64,000 nucleotides of DNA from Mucilaginibacter sp. KACC 22773. Its GTDB lineage: Bacteria > Bacteroidota > Bacteroidia > Sphingobacteriales > Sphingobacteriaceae. The notes under the pieces were generated by a model. It made no database searches, was not told where the DNA came from, and saw only the letters and a list, made by a program, of their open reading frames with translations. The stretch spans positions 5,518,001 to 5,582,000 of the forward strand of contig NZ_CP117883.1 of assembly GCF_028736215.1 (NCBI RefSeq). The letters are read 5' to 3'. Numbering within the stretch: the stretch's first letter is position 1; each line of letters begins with the position of its first letter. A program made the translations under genes and the position numbers. Below are positions 54,721-63,812 of this stretch, one piece after another.

Positions 54721-56616
54721 ATGACTTTAAAGGCCAAACTATTACTTATACTGATGTTTCTGTTTGGCCTCCTGGCTCAAGGACAAAAAAAGGTAGTAGA
54801 CAGCTTGCAAAAAAGACTTGAAAACTACCCGCAGAAAGATACTATCCGGGTAGATATTTTAAACGATTTGGCTTATGCCTGCTATAATAACAACGATGCA
54901 AAAAAAGTAAAGATTTATACTGTTGAAGCTGCTTCCCTGGCGCGGCAACTCAACTACCCCAAAGGCGAGGCTTTTGCTTACAGGAGGTTGAGCACGGTAT
55001 ACATGGACGATAATGCCAACCCTTTGGCGCTTGAGTATCTTAATAAAGCCTATAAAATTTTTAAACACTTAAATGATACCCTTAACTGCGCGCGCACATT
55101 AACCAATTTAGGTGTTTACTACCACACCATTAAAGATTATAAGCTGTCATTAATTTATTTTTCATCTGCGCTTGAACAAGCAAAAAAAATTGAACGCCAT
55201 AAAATGGTGATACTGTTATTGTGCAATACCGGGGATATTTATGAAAAAAACGGGTTAATTAATAAGGCGTATATCAATTATAGCGAGGCGCTGGCCTTAA
55301 CAATAAAAACAAATGATGCCGGTTATTTGAGCCTTTGCTATGCCAATTTAGCATCTATACATTTAAAAAAGAAGAATTATAAAACAGCGCTAAACTATTG
55401 CAATAAGGTTATTACGATGCTAACAAAGGATAGCAGCGGTACCGATTTAAGCGATGCATCTGCTGCTTGTGTTGTAAAAGCAAAGGTGTTTTATATTCAA
55501 AAGCGCTTTGATTTGTCGCGTCAGCTGCTAAACCGGGCCAACGTATTAAGCGAGCTAACCCGCAATTCGACAGACAGGCTGGCAATTTACCATGACTTTT
55601 TTTTACTTGATTCGGCCCAGCACGACTACGAGGCGGCCTTCAAAAGTAATTACCGGTTCCATAAGTTGAATGACAGCCTGGTTAATATTAATAAAAATCA
55701 GATAGCCGCGTTATACAATGTAAGGTTTGATTCGCAACTACGCGATGAAGAAAATAAACGCCTGCGGATATCTGAAGAAAGAAACCGGGCGATCATCAGC
55801 CAGCAACATACCGTTGAGGGTGCGCTGTTTATTGGACTGGCTTTCATTTGCCTGGGTTTTATCTACTTTCAGCGTATAAATGAACAGGTGAAGGCCAAAA
55901 ACAAAATCATTGCCGAACAGAACCTGGTATTGGGAAACAGTAACATGGTTAAGGACAAGCTTTTCTCGGTGATATCTCATGATTTGCGCAGCCCCGTTAC
56001 CCAGCTCATCTCTATTTTTAACATGTGGGAGAACGGCAATTTAAATAAAGAAGAACTATCAACGATTACCCCGGTGATAAAGGCAGATATCATTAACATA
56101 CTGGAGTTGCTTGATAATTTACTCATCTGGTCGAAAAAACAACTGCAGGGTTTCCATTTCAGCCCCGAACTGTTTGACATATATCAACTGGCCAATGAAA
56201 CCATTGCAGACTTAAAAAACAATATTTTACAGAAAAAAATAACGGTAGAAAATAACATAACACCAGGAACTAAAGTATATGCAGACAGCGCTATGATTAA
56301 AATAGTGTTGCGAAATTTAATGACGAACGCCATCAAATTCACCCCCCAACTGGGTGCAATCAGCGTGAGTTGTTATCCTGAAAAAGACAAACTGATCATC
56401 TGTGTAAAAGATACCGGCGTAGGTATAAAAAAGGCCGACCTGCACAAAATATTTTCATTGATAACGCACACTACCGCGGGCACAGATAATGAAAAAGGCA
56501 CAGGCATAGGTTTGAGGATTTGCCAGGAATTTACAGAGATGAATAAAGGTAAAATATGGGTAGAAAGTGAACCCAATGCCGGCTCAACCTTTTGTTTCAG
56601 CCTCCCGCTGGAGTAA
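54721..56616 (+). CDS. TPR-containing sensor histidine kinase
   Basis: 631 residues. A short signal sequence precedes TPR repeats (about 45-320, including CARTLTNLGVYYHTIKDYKLSLIYF), a transmembrane helix (about 366-384), a coiled linker, a HisKA domain with His420 in SVISHDLRSPV, and a HATPase domain with N, G1 and G2 boxes (NLMTNAIKF, VKDTGVGI, GTGIGLRICQEF). It autophosphorylates in response to a signal sensed by the periplasmic TPRs. No response regulator gene is adjacent, so it is an orphan kinase. It is convergent with the kdp-linked kinase gene. Confidence 0.9.
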   Translation: MTLKAKLLLILMFLFGLLAQGQKKVVDSLQKRLENYPQKDTIRVDILNDLAYACYNNNDAKKVKIYTVEAASLARQLNYPKGEAFAYRRLSTVYMDDNANPLALEYLNKAYKIFKHLNDTLNCARTLTNLGVYYHTIKDYKLSLIYFSSALEQAKKIERHKMVILLLCNTGDIYEKNGLINKAYINYSEALALTIKTNDAGYLSLCYANLASIHLKKKNYKTALNYCNKVITMLTKDSSGTDLSDASAACVVKAKVFYIQKRFDLSRQLLNRANVLSELTRNSTDRLAIYHDFFLLDSAQHDYEAAFKSNYRFHKLNDSLVNINKNQIAALYNVRFDSQLRDEENKRLRISEERNRAIISQQHTVEGALFIGLAFICLGFIYFQRINEQVKAKNKIIAEQNLVLGNSNMVKDKLFSVISHDLRSPVTQLISIFNMWENGNLNKEELSTITPVIKADIINILELLDNLLIWSKKQLQGFHFSPELFDIYQLANETIADLKNNILQKKITVENNITPGTKVYADSAMIKIVLRNLMTNAIKFTPQLGAISVSCYPEKDKLIICVKDTGVGIKKADLHKIFSLITHTTAGTDNEKGTGIGLRICQEFTEMNKGKIWVESEPNAGSTFCFSLPLE

Positions 56617-56638
56617 ACCCGCAAGTGATCCCCGGTTC

Positions 56639-56671
56639 AGACTTCCGAAGTTTTTGAACCTTCGAAAGTCT
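56639..56671. repeat. 33-nt palindrome, copy 2
   Basis: The same length and layout as the palindrome at 5152-5184, with five mismatches by eye (AGACTTCCGAAGTTTT at the left end, CTTCGAAAGTCT at the right). Lying between two convergent gene ends and followed by TTGTTCT, it may act as a bidirectional terminator here. Confidence 0.7.
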
Positions 56672-56678
56672 TGTTCTC

Positions 56679-58391
56679 TTACAGCGCCCTCTTCAATGTA
56701 AAGGCAAACCGGCTCCCTGCCCCTATCTCGCTATCAACCATAATATGGCCGCTTTGGGCTTCAATAAAATCTTTGGCAATGGCAAGGCCAAGGCCGGTGC
56801 CGGTTTGGTCGGCGGTGGCGTTGGGCACTTTAAAGTAGCGCTCAAATAACCTCGACAGGTATTGCTCTTCTATGCCTTTACCATGATCTTTTACCGAAAA
56901 TTCAATCTCGTCGTTCTTATGCTTTTTAACGGTTAGCTCCACAACTGATTTTTCGTGGCTGTATTTTATGGCGTTTGATAACAGGTTGATAAGTACCCAG
57001 GTAGTTTTATCAAGGTCGGCATGTACCTCGGGGAGGGTATCATCGCATTTTACTTTGATGTTTACATGCTTTTGATCGGCTGTGAATTTAATGGCCTTTA
57101 CCGCATAATCAACAATGTTACGGGGGTGTGTACTGCCAAAGTTAAGCTGTAGTTTACCGGTTTCAACTTGTGCCATATCCAGCAGTTCGCCGGTTATTTG
57201 CAGCAGGCGGCGGGCATCATCATCAATATTTTCCAGCAGTTGCCTTTGCTCGGTGTTTACATTACCTATGCGGTCGTCCTCAAGCAATTTCAGGCTCATT
57301 TTTATGGACGATATCGGCGTTTTCAATTCATGCGATATGGTGGCAATGAAATTGGTTTTGGCTTCATCCAACTGCTGGTACTCGGTAATATTTTTAAGGA
57401 TAATTACCTTACCTATCACTTTACTTTTGCTGCTCACAGATAATGAATCGCGGCTGTAAAAGCTTTCGCGGTTATCGGCAAAAATCTTTAACCGTGGCTG
57501 TTCATTTATAAGCAGGTTGCGCAGCAGGTCGTTCTCCAGCGCTATGTCTGGCGCGTACCGGCCGGTAAGCTGTTCGGTGGTCATGCCTATCAGGTTACAC
57601 GCTACTTCGTTGGCAAATATGATAAACTGCTTTTCGTCTAAACCAATAATAGCATCGTGCATGGTATTAATAATAGTCTCTATCCGTTTTTTCTCAAACA
57701 GGATGCTGGCCAGGTTACTGTTCTCGTACTCATCCAGTTTCCGGGTCATATTATTAAAAGCCTGCCCTAATTCGCCAAACTCATCATCGGAGTGAAAGTC
57801 TATCTGCTGGTGGTAATTACGATTTGATACCTCTTTTATCCTTGCTGTTAATTCTTTTAAAGGATCGGCTATATAACCCGGAAAATTTACCGCAAAAGTG
57901 AACGCGATAGTAAACAATAAAAAAGCACTGACGGCCACCAGCACATTTGCCCTGCTTGCCGTATCAGTGGCGATGGCATTTTTTCGAGAAATTGCATCCA
58001 TATTCAGGTGCATGATACCATAAATAAGCCGGCGGGCATGGCTCCTTAAAGGCAATTGCGCTGCTATATTGTTATTATGCTGCTTTATCTGCGTGTAAAC
58101 AAGCGTCAACGAATCTGTTAATTCCTGCTCGCCCTTTTCTGTAACATTATGTTGCTGCAGTTTAAGGTTATTGTCGATAACCGCAATTTGTTTTGGCGAA
58201 AGCGCCTTATCATTCGCATCGATAGCATCCTGCATGTTTTGGGTAAACTGCAGGGTTTTATAATTATCCTTAAGTATTGCCCCGGCATCGGCCGACAGGC
58301 GGTTAAGGAAGTAAACAGATAATCCGCAACAGGTGAGCGCCAGTACAAACAAGAAACCGATGCCTGTACGGAGTTTATTTTTAATAGTCAT
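56679..58391 (-). CDS. Sensor histidine kinase of the kdp locus (HAMP-PAS type)
   Basis: 570 residues. Transmembrane helices near 10-29 and 148-168 flank a periplasmic segment, followed by HAMP (about 170-222), PAS (about 232-340), HisKA with His354 in TISHELKTPIS, and a HATPase with LLSNAIKYS, VKDHGKGI and GTGLGLAIAKDF. It starts two bases after the stop of the kinase-less KdpD sensor gene and is certainly translated with it. The likely role is to supply the kinase half that the sensor gene lacks. No KdpE gene follows; any partner must lie outside the visible operon. Confidence 0.9.
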   Translation of the reverse strand: MTIKNKLRTGIGFLFVLALTCCGLSVYFLNRLSADAGAILKDNYKTLQFTQNMQDAIDANDKALSPKQIAVIDNNLKLQQHNVTEKGEQELTDSLTLVYTQIKQHNNNIAAQLPLRSHARRLIYGIMHLNMDAISRKNAIATDTASRANVLVAVSAFLLFTIAFTFAVNFPGYIADPLKELTARIKEVSNRNYHQQIDFHSDDEFGELGQAFNNMTRKLDEYENSNLASILFEKKRIETIINTMHDAIIGLDEKQFIIFANEVACNLIGMTTEQLTGRYAPDIALENDLLRNLLINEQPRLKIFADNRESFYSRDSLSVSSKSKVIGKVIILKNITEYQQLDEAKTNFIATISHELKTPISSIKMSLKLLEDDRIGNVNTEQRQLLENIDDDARRLLQITGELLDMAQVETGKLQLNFGSTHPRNIVDYAVKAIKFTADQKHVNIKVKCDDTLPEVHADLDKTTWVLINLLSNAIKYSHEKSVVELTVKKHKNDEIEFSVKDHGKGIEEQYLSRLFERYFKVPNATADQTGTGLGLAIAKDFIEAQSGHIMVDSEIGAGSRFAFTLKRAL

Positions 58392-58393
58392 GG

Positions 58394-59521
58394 TTATGAT
58401 AGTATTACAAGGTCTATATCAGTTTTTGACATTTTATTTAACAATTGGGTAAAAACCGCCGTTTTCATAATAACCTGGTAAAATTTAAAGCGTGGCTTAC
58501 CCAGGCAGATAGTGGTAATGTCGTACTTTTCGGCCGTTTCCCAAATGGTTTGGGCTATACGGTCGCTTTTTATTTTAATTACTTCGCCGCCCAGTTGTGT
58601 AGCCAATTTCATGTTATTAATGAGGTGGCGCTGCGAAGCCAGGTTTATTTTATCGCTGCTCTCTCTTGAGGTTTGCACATACAAAACAAAAAATTTAGAG
58701 CGGTAATATGATGACAACCTTGCTGTTTTACGAATAATTATTTTAGCCGATTCGTCATTGGTACTAATGCAGGCCAAAAAAAGCTCGGGCCTTAGTTTAA
58801 TGGTTTTGGGTATCTCAATATCTATCTTCCGCTCTACCTGGTGGGCTACTTCGCGCAGGGCCAGTTCGCGCAGCTGTAGAATTCTATCGGCCTGGAAAAA
58901 GTTGTTGAGCGCCATCGGCACTTTTTTCTCGTCGTATATTTTGCCTTCCTTTAAGCGATCTATCAGTTCGTCGGCAGTAAGGTCGATGTTTACTACCTCG
59001 TCTGCCAGTTGCAACACCTTATCGGGGATCCGCTCGTTTATTTTGGCCCCGGTTATCCGTTCCACCTCTTCGTTCAGGCTTTCCATATGCTGGATGTTTA
59101 CCGCGCTGATCACATTGATACCCGCGTTTAATATCTCCAGCACATCCTGCCAGCGTTTTTCGTTGCTGCTGCCTTCAATATTTGTATGTGCCAGTTCATC
59201 AACCAAAACCACCTCGGGACGCAGGCTAATGATGGCTTTCAAATCCATCTCCTCCAGCTCCTTACCTTTGTAAAACAGTTTGCGGCGGGGTATTACCGGC
59301 AAACCTTCTAATTGGGCAACGGTTTCTTTGCGGTTATGCGTTTCTATGTAGCCAATTTTAACGTCGATGCCGTTACGCATCAAAGCCTGGGCTTCCTGCA
59401 GCATGCGGAAGGTTTTGCCCACACCCGCGCTCATGCCTATGTAAACCTTGAATTTCCCGCGCCTTGATTTTTTTATCAGCTCCAGGAAATGCTCAACCGA
59501 TCGTTCTTTTTCGCCGTCCAT
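58394..59521 (-). CDS. kdpD: KdpD N-terminal sensor protein (no kinase domain)
   Basis: 375 residues, compared with about 900 in Escherichia coli KdpD. It contains the KdpD sensor domain (about 23-230) with Walker A GMSAGVGKT (29-37) and Walker B VVLVDELAHTN, and a Usp-like domain (about 245-375). The four helices and the histidine kinase of full KdpD are absent. The protein should be cytoplasmic and sense low potassium or turgor-related signals. A separate histidine kinase begins two bases downstream, so the sensor is split over two polypeptides. Split kdpD is known in some Bacteroidota. Confidence 0.9.
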   Translation of the reverse strand: MDGEKERSVEHFLELIKKSRRGKFKVYIGMSAGVGKTFRMLQEAQALMRNGIDVKIGYIETHNRKETVAQLEGLPVIPRRKLFYKGKELEEMDLKAIISLRPEVVLVDELAHTNIEGSSNEKRWQDVLEILNAGINVISAVNIQHMESLNEEVERITGAKINERIPDKVLQLADEVVNIDLTADELIDRLKEGKIYDEKKVPMALNNFFQADRILQLRELALREVAHQVERKIDIEIPKTIKLRPELFLACISTNDESAKIIIRKTARLSSYYRSKFFVLYVQTSRESSDKINLASQRHLINNMKLATQLGGEVIKIKSDRIAQTIWETAEKYDITTICLGKPRFKFYQVIMKTAVFTQLLNKMSKTDIDLVILS

Positions 59522-59536
59522 ATTTCTATTAAGTTA

Positions 59537-59694
59537 TTGTCATTTCGAACGAGGTACGAGGAGAAATCTTCGACACCTTACAATTCGACTATTCATATCG
59601 ATAACCTGGCGTCGAAGATTTTTCGCTACGTCCAAGAGATAGTTTCTCTTTTGCTCCCCCGCGCTTTACCTCTCCGGCTCTTTCGAAATGACAA
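59537..59694. repeat. TTGTCATTTCGAA-bounded palindromic element in the kdp operon
   Basis: Exact 13-nt terminal inverted repeats, TTGTCATTTCGAA (59537-59549) and TTCGAAATGACAA (59682-59694), close a 158-nt element. A nested inverted repeat (AATCTTCGAC and GTCGAAGATT) lies inside. It occupies the gap between the porin and kdpD genes. Confidence 0.75.
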
Positions 59695-59852
59695 ATTTCA
59701 TTTGATTAAGTATGTAGATAATATACTTCTCTCTTAAACTAATAAAAGGGAGAGCCCTCGCGGCCCCCCTTTTAAGGTATGAATGTTTCTCAAACTAACA
59801 TATAATTAAACCAAAATTAACTATACAACCATTCATACATATCTTTATTAAA
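59695..59852. other. Remainder of the porin-kdpD gap
   Basis: AT-rich sequence with one GC-rich spot near 59747-59777, where AAAAGGG can pair with CCCTTTT. This could end transcripts from the porin gene in part. No gene is seen. Confidence 0.35.
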
Positions 59853-60902
59853 TTAAAAAGCGTACACCGCTGCCAGCACAAATTGCGAGGCAGTTTTAGT
59901 CGGGTCGCCCGAGTTATTTTTAAACGCGTTTGCCGATCCATTGTCGACCCTAAACTCGGGTATCAATGCCAGCGGACCAGCCTTAATATTTGCTGTAAAA
60001 GTTACTGCTGTTACATTTTCGCCGGGGGCAGGCGCGGCTGTAGAGGTATAGCTGCCGGTTTTTGTTTTAAAGTACTCGCCCCTAAGGCCTAATGTTACAT
60101 CTTTTGAAACCGCGTATTGCGGATACAACGCCACCCCGTTAAAACCTCCTGTTATGCCATTGTTAGCTTTATAGTCGGCAGCGTTTAAGCCTAATTTAAA
60201 GGCATCTGTTATTTGGTAGGCTGTGGTCAAATCAAATTCTGTCCCCTGTAAACCACCTGTAATAACATTCAGATAAGCTGTCCACCCCTTTACCGGGATA
60301 ACCGTTAGCTGAGCGCCAAAATTGTTAACCCTTTTGGTAGCTTGGTAGGCATTCCAGTTATCGTTAAATGCCCCAACCATCAGGCTTATTTTATCGGTAA
60401 AAGCATAGGTTGCCTTTACGCCAGCATTCTGGAACGGGCCATTAGTGAACAGATACGATGTGGAATAGTTAAAATTACCAACAGGGCTTATCACCTCATA
60501 GCCAATAAAAGTTGCCATATAACCACCGGTAAGGGTTAATTTATCGGTTACATCATACGCTACATATAGATTTTGGATATGATACGAGTCGCCGTTTGGC
60601 CCGTTAGGTACGGATTGCGCCTGCCCCCTTGGGCCAAAAGACATTTCGCCTAAAAAGGCAGCTTTACCAACTTTCTTCTTAACCCCCAGGTCTATCATCC
60701 CAATCGAAACTGAATTTTGGTCGGTAGCAAAACTGGTAGGGATCTGGCTGCCTTTATCAGCAAAGTCGTATTTATAATAAGTATCAACCGATCCAAAGAT
60801 CACCAATGGCGCATCGGATGTTGTTTTAACAGTGTCCTGGGCTTTGGTTATCAAAGCGCTTAATAGTAAAAATGCAGGTATTAATATGAAGGTCTTTTTC
60901 AT
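59853..60902 (-). CDS. Outer-membrane beta-barrel porin in the kdp operon
   Basis: 349 residues with a signal peptide (LITKAQDT). The rest is alternating beta-strand pattern, Gly- and Tyr-rich, ending in the aromatic strand FVLAAVYAF, as in outer-membrane barrels. It resembles the OmpL-like beta-barrel porin-2 family (BBP2). Its place between kdpC and kdpD, on the same strand, suggests that it lets K+ through the outer membrane to the KdpABC pump. That role is inferred from context only. It might also be a sugar or general porin. Confidence 0.82.
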   Translation of the reverse strand: MKKTFILIPAFLLLSALITKAQDTVKTTSDAPLVIFGSVDTYYKYDFADKGSQIPTSFATDQNSVSIGMIDLGVKKKVGKAAFLGEMSFGPRGQAQSVPNGPNGDSYHIQNLYVAYDVTDKLTLTGGYMATFIGYEVISPVGNFNYSTSYLFTNGPFQNAGVKATYAFTDKISLMVGAFNDNWNAYQATKRVNNFGAQLTVIPVKGWTAYLNVITGGLQGTEFDLTTAYQITDAFKLGLNAADYKANNGITGGFNGVALYPQYAVSKDVTLGLRGEYFKTKTGSYTSTAAPAPGENVTAVTFTANIKAGPLALIPEFRVDNGSANAFKNNSGDPTKTASQFVLAAVYAF

Positions 60903-60931
60903 TTATGTATAAAAATCATTTACTTTTTCAG

Positions 60932-61032
60932 TTCCCCTCTCGAGAGGGGGTGCGTTGGGATTGTGCGGTAGCAGGGGTGTGTTATGCCATTTCGCGGGTT
61001 AAACACACTCCTCCCCCCTCTCAAGAAGGGAA
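60932..61032. repeat. CCCCTCTCGAGAGGGG palindromic element in the kdp operon
   Basis: TTCCCCTCTCGAGAGGGG at the left end is matched by the diverged complement CCCCTCTCAAGAAGGGAA at the right. Inside, GGGGTGTGTT (60974-60983) pairs with AACACACTCC (61002-61011). The 16-nt CCCCTCTCGAGAGGGG (60934-60949) is a perfect palindrome. It fills the gap between kdpC and the porin gene. Confidence 0.7.
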
Positions 61033-61071
61033 TAGCACTTGGCCCCGCTTTTTTTAACTACTTAAAGAGGG

Positions 61072-61638
61072 CTATTTCTTTAGCTCGTCCAATGCTACAT
61101 TCAACTTCAGTACGTTTACTTTTGATGGGCCAAATAAGCCAAATAATGGTTTTTCGGTATGCTCATCAACCAGTTTGGTTACAACATCGGCAGATAGGCC
61201 ACGTACTTTGGCAACACGGGCTACCTGTACCTTTGCGCCTGCAGGCGAAAGATCAGGATCTAACCCACTACCCGATGCGGTAACCAGTTCGGCAGGGATC
61301 TGGGCACGGGTTACACCGGGATTATGCTTTAAAAAATCCTGGATGCGGCCATCAACCTGTTTCAAATAATCGGGGTTTGAAGGGCCTTTGTTTGAACCTC
61401 CCGAACCGGCAGCGTTATAATCAACAGCCGACGGGCGGCTCCAGAAGTATTCGTCCTTAGTAAATTTTTGACCTTCGTTGGCATAACCAACTACGCGGCC
61501 TTTGTATGTTACGGTTTCCCCATCGCCATGGCCGGGAGTCAATTTACCAACACCGGCTATAGCTAATGGATAAATACCGGCTGTAATTACTATCAGGATG
61601 ATAGTTAACTTGATTGATGGCAACAAATATGTTTTCAT
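61072..61638 (-). CDS. kdpC: Potassium-transporting ATPase subunit KdpC
   Basis: 188 residues. One N-terminal membrane helix (about 9-29) precedes a periplasmic domain with the KdpC motifs FWSRPSAVDYNAAGSGGSNKGPSNPDYL and ELVTASGSGLDPDLSPAGAKVQVARVAKVRG. KdpC is a small subunit that stabilises the KdpFABC pump. It follows kdpB after 144 nt on the same strand. The gap contains the GAGATATGAG word array. Confidence 0.95.
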   Translation of the reverse strand: MKTYLLPSIKLTIILIVITAGIYPLAIAGVGKLTPGHGDGETVTYKGRVVGYANEGQKFTKDEYFWSRPSAVDYNAAGSGGSNKGPSNPDYLKQVDGRIQDFLKHNPGVTRAQIPAELVTASGSGLDPDLSPAGAKVQVARVAKVRGLSADVVTKLVDEHTEKPLFGLFGPSKVNVLKLNVALDELKK

Positions 61639-61647
61639 TTTCTTTTT

Positions 61648-61780
61648 AGATTTGAGATATGAGACTTGAGATATGAGATTTCCTTATCTCACATCTTTTA
61701 AATTGGATCTGAGTGCTTTGATATGAGATTTTCGACATTCTTTTTTTGTCTCAAATCTCATATCTCACCTCTCAAATCTC
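61648..61780. repeat. GAGATATGAGATTTGAGA word array, inverted arms
   Basis: Left arm 61648-61681 repeats TTGAGATATGAGA; right arm 61748-61780 repeats CTCAAATCTC. TGAGATATGAGATTT (61667-61681) and AAATCTCATATCTCA (61753-61767) are perfect 15-nt complements. Further single words (ATCTCACATC, ATATGAGATT) lie between. The array sits in the gap between kdpB and kdpC. Confidence 0.8.
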
Positions 61781-61782
61781 TT

Positions 61783-63810
61783 CTATATAAATACGCCTAC
61801 GGCAAGGTCAATTAATTTAATACCGATAAATGGTATCAGTATACCACCAAGGCCGTAAATCAACAGGTTACGGCGTAGCAACGCACTGGCACCTATCGGT
61901 TTATATTCCACACCACGTAAGGCCAACGGTATCAGCAACGGGATAATGATGGCATTAAATATCACTGCCGATAATATGGCCGATTCGGGGCTGTGCAATG
62001 CCATGATATTAAGCGCCCTTAATGATGGTATAGATACCATGAATAAGGCAGGAACAATAGCAAAGTACTTGGCTACGTCATTGGCTATCGAGAAGGTAGT
62101 AAGCGTACCGCGGGTCATCAGTAATTGTTTACCAATCTCTACAATCTCAATCAGCTTGGTTGGGTCGTTATCCAAATCAACCATGTTACCGGCTTCTTTG
62201 GCTGCCTGGGTACCGCTGTTCATGGCTACACCAACATCGGCCTGAGCCAATGCTGGGGCATCGTTTGTACCGTCACCCATCATGGCTACCAGTTTGCCGC
62301 CTTGTTGTTCTTTTTTAATGTAGTTCATTTTATCCTCGGGTTTAGCCTCGGCAATAAAATCATCCACACCTGCTTTTTCAGCAATAAATTTGGCAGTTAA
62401 AGGGTTATCACCGGTAACCATTACCGTTTTAACGCCCATTTTACGCAGGCGGTCAAAACGTTCGGCAATGCCGGGTTTAATAATGTCCTGTAATTCAATT
62501 ACGCCCATTATCTTCTCATTTTGCGATACCACCAGCGGTGTACCACCATTCGACGAGATTTTTTTAACGTTATCCTCAACCTCGGTTGGGAAAGCGTGAC
62601 CAGCCTTTAAGGCAATGTTACGGATAGAATCAAAAGCACCTTTACGGATGCGTAAACCATCGGGCGTATCCAAACCGCTTGAGCGGGTTTCGGCGGTGAA
62701 TTTTATAAATACCGAATTTGCAGGGGCAACCACTTTAGGTAAGGTTTTATCCTCGTTGGCAAGTTCCACTATCGATTTACCTTCGGGGGTTTCATCGGCC
62801 AGAGAACTTAATACACATGCGGCTACAAAGCTGGCGTTGCTAACACCTGTGGCGGGGTAAAAATTGGTTGCCTTACGGTTACCAATAGTAATGGTACCTG
62901 TTTTATCTAATAACAAGGTATCCAAATCGCCTGCAGTTTCAACCGCTTTACCGCTTTTGGTTATCACGTTTGCGCGTAATGCCCTATCCATCCCGGCAAT
63001 ACCGATGGCCGATAACAGGCCACCGATAGTGGTTGGGATAAGACAAACAAATAATGAGATGAATGCGGCAATTGTTATCGGGGTATTTGAATAATCGCCA
63101 AAAGGTTTCAGGGTAACGCACACAATAACAAAGATGAGCGTAAAGCCTGCAAGCAGGATAGTTAAAGCTATCTCGTTTGGTGTTTTCTGGCGCGATGCAC
63201 CTTCAACCAGCGCAATCATCTTATCCAAAAAGCTTTCGCCGGGCTGGGTGGTTACCATAACCTTTATCTTATCGGATAATACTTTGGTACCACCGGTCAC
63301 TGATGATTTATCACCGCCAGATTCGCGGATAACCGGGGCAGATTCACCTGTGATGGCCGATTCGTCGATGGTAGCAATACCTTCAATAATCTCGCCATCG
63401 GTAGGGATATTGTCGCCTGTTTCGCATATAAACACATCGCCTTTTTTTAACTGGCTCGACATTACCATGGTTTCCTTACCGTTAACCAGTAAGCGGGCGG
63501 GAGTTTCCTCGCGGGTTTTGCGCAGGCTTTCGGCCTGGGCTTTACCACGTGCTTCGGCGATAGCTTCGGCAAAGTTGGCAAACAGCACGGTAAGCAACAG
63601 TACCAAAAACACGGTGAAGTTATAGGCAAAGCTGCCCTGTCCTTTATTTGCAAAGGAAAATATAGTTACAATAAGCATTACTGCCGTTCCTATTTCAACG
63701 GTAAACATAACCGGGTTACGGAACAGTATGCGTGGGTTTAGTTTGATGAACGACTGTTTAAAAGCCTCTTTCATCTGATCGCCCTGAAATAATGTATTTG
63801 AGGTTTTCAT
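61783..63810 (-). CDS. kdpB: Potassium-transporting ATPase subunit KdpB
   Basis: 675 residues. It is the P-type ATPase subunit of the high-affinity K+ pump. Landmarks are the actuator motif TGES (154-157), phosphorylation site Asp302 in [36 protein letters not shown] and [21 protein letters not shown]. Length and spacing match Escherichia coli KdpB. It begins two bases after the kdpA stop codon. Low potassium should induce the operon; the control region is outside this window. Confidence 0.97.
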   Translation of the reverse strand: MKTSNTLFQGDQMKEAFKQSFIKLNPRILFRNPVMFTVEIGTAVMLIVTIFSFANKGQGSFAYNFTVFLVLLLTVLFANFAEAIAEARGKAQAESLRKTREETPARLLVNGKETMVMSSQLKKGDVFICETGDNIPTDGEIIEGIATIDESAITGESAPVIRESGGDKSSVTGGTKVLSDKIKVMVTTQPGESFLDKMIALVEGASRQKTPNEIALTILLAGFTLIFVIVCVTLKPFGDYSNTPITIAAFISLFVCLIPTTIGGLLSAIGIAGMDRALRANVITKSGKAVETAGDLDTLLLDKTGTITIGNRKATNFYPATGVSNASFVAACVLSSLADETPEGKSIVELANEDKTLPKVVAPANSVFIKFTAETRSSGLDTPDGLRIRKGAFDSIRNIALKAGHAFPTEVEDNVKKISSNGGTPLVVSQNEKIMGVIELQDIIKPGIAERFDRLRKMGVKTVMVTGDNPLTAKFIAEKAGVDDFIAEAKPEDKMNYIKKEQQGGKLVAMMGDGTNDAPALAQADVGVAMNSGTQAAKEAGNMVDLDNDPTKLIEIVEIGKQLLMTRGTLTTFSIANDVAKYFAIVPALFMVSIPSLRALNIMALHSPESAILSAVIFNAIIIPLLIPLALRGVEYKPIGASALLRRNLLIYGLGGILIPFIGIKLIDLAVGVFI

Positions 63811-63812
63811 GA

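Noticed and set aside
59448-59737. Two small plus-strand frames across the kdpD start
   Set aside because: They are opposite to kdpD and run through the palindromic element; the amino acid pattern is that of a shadow.
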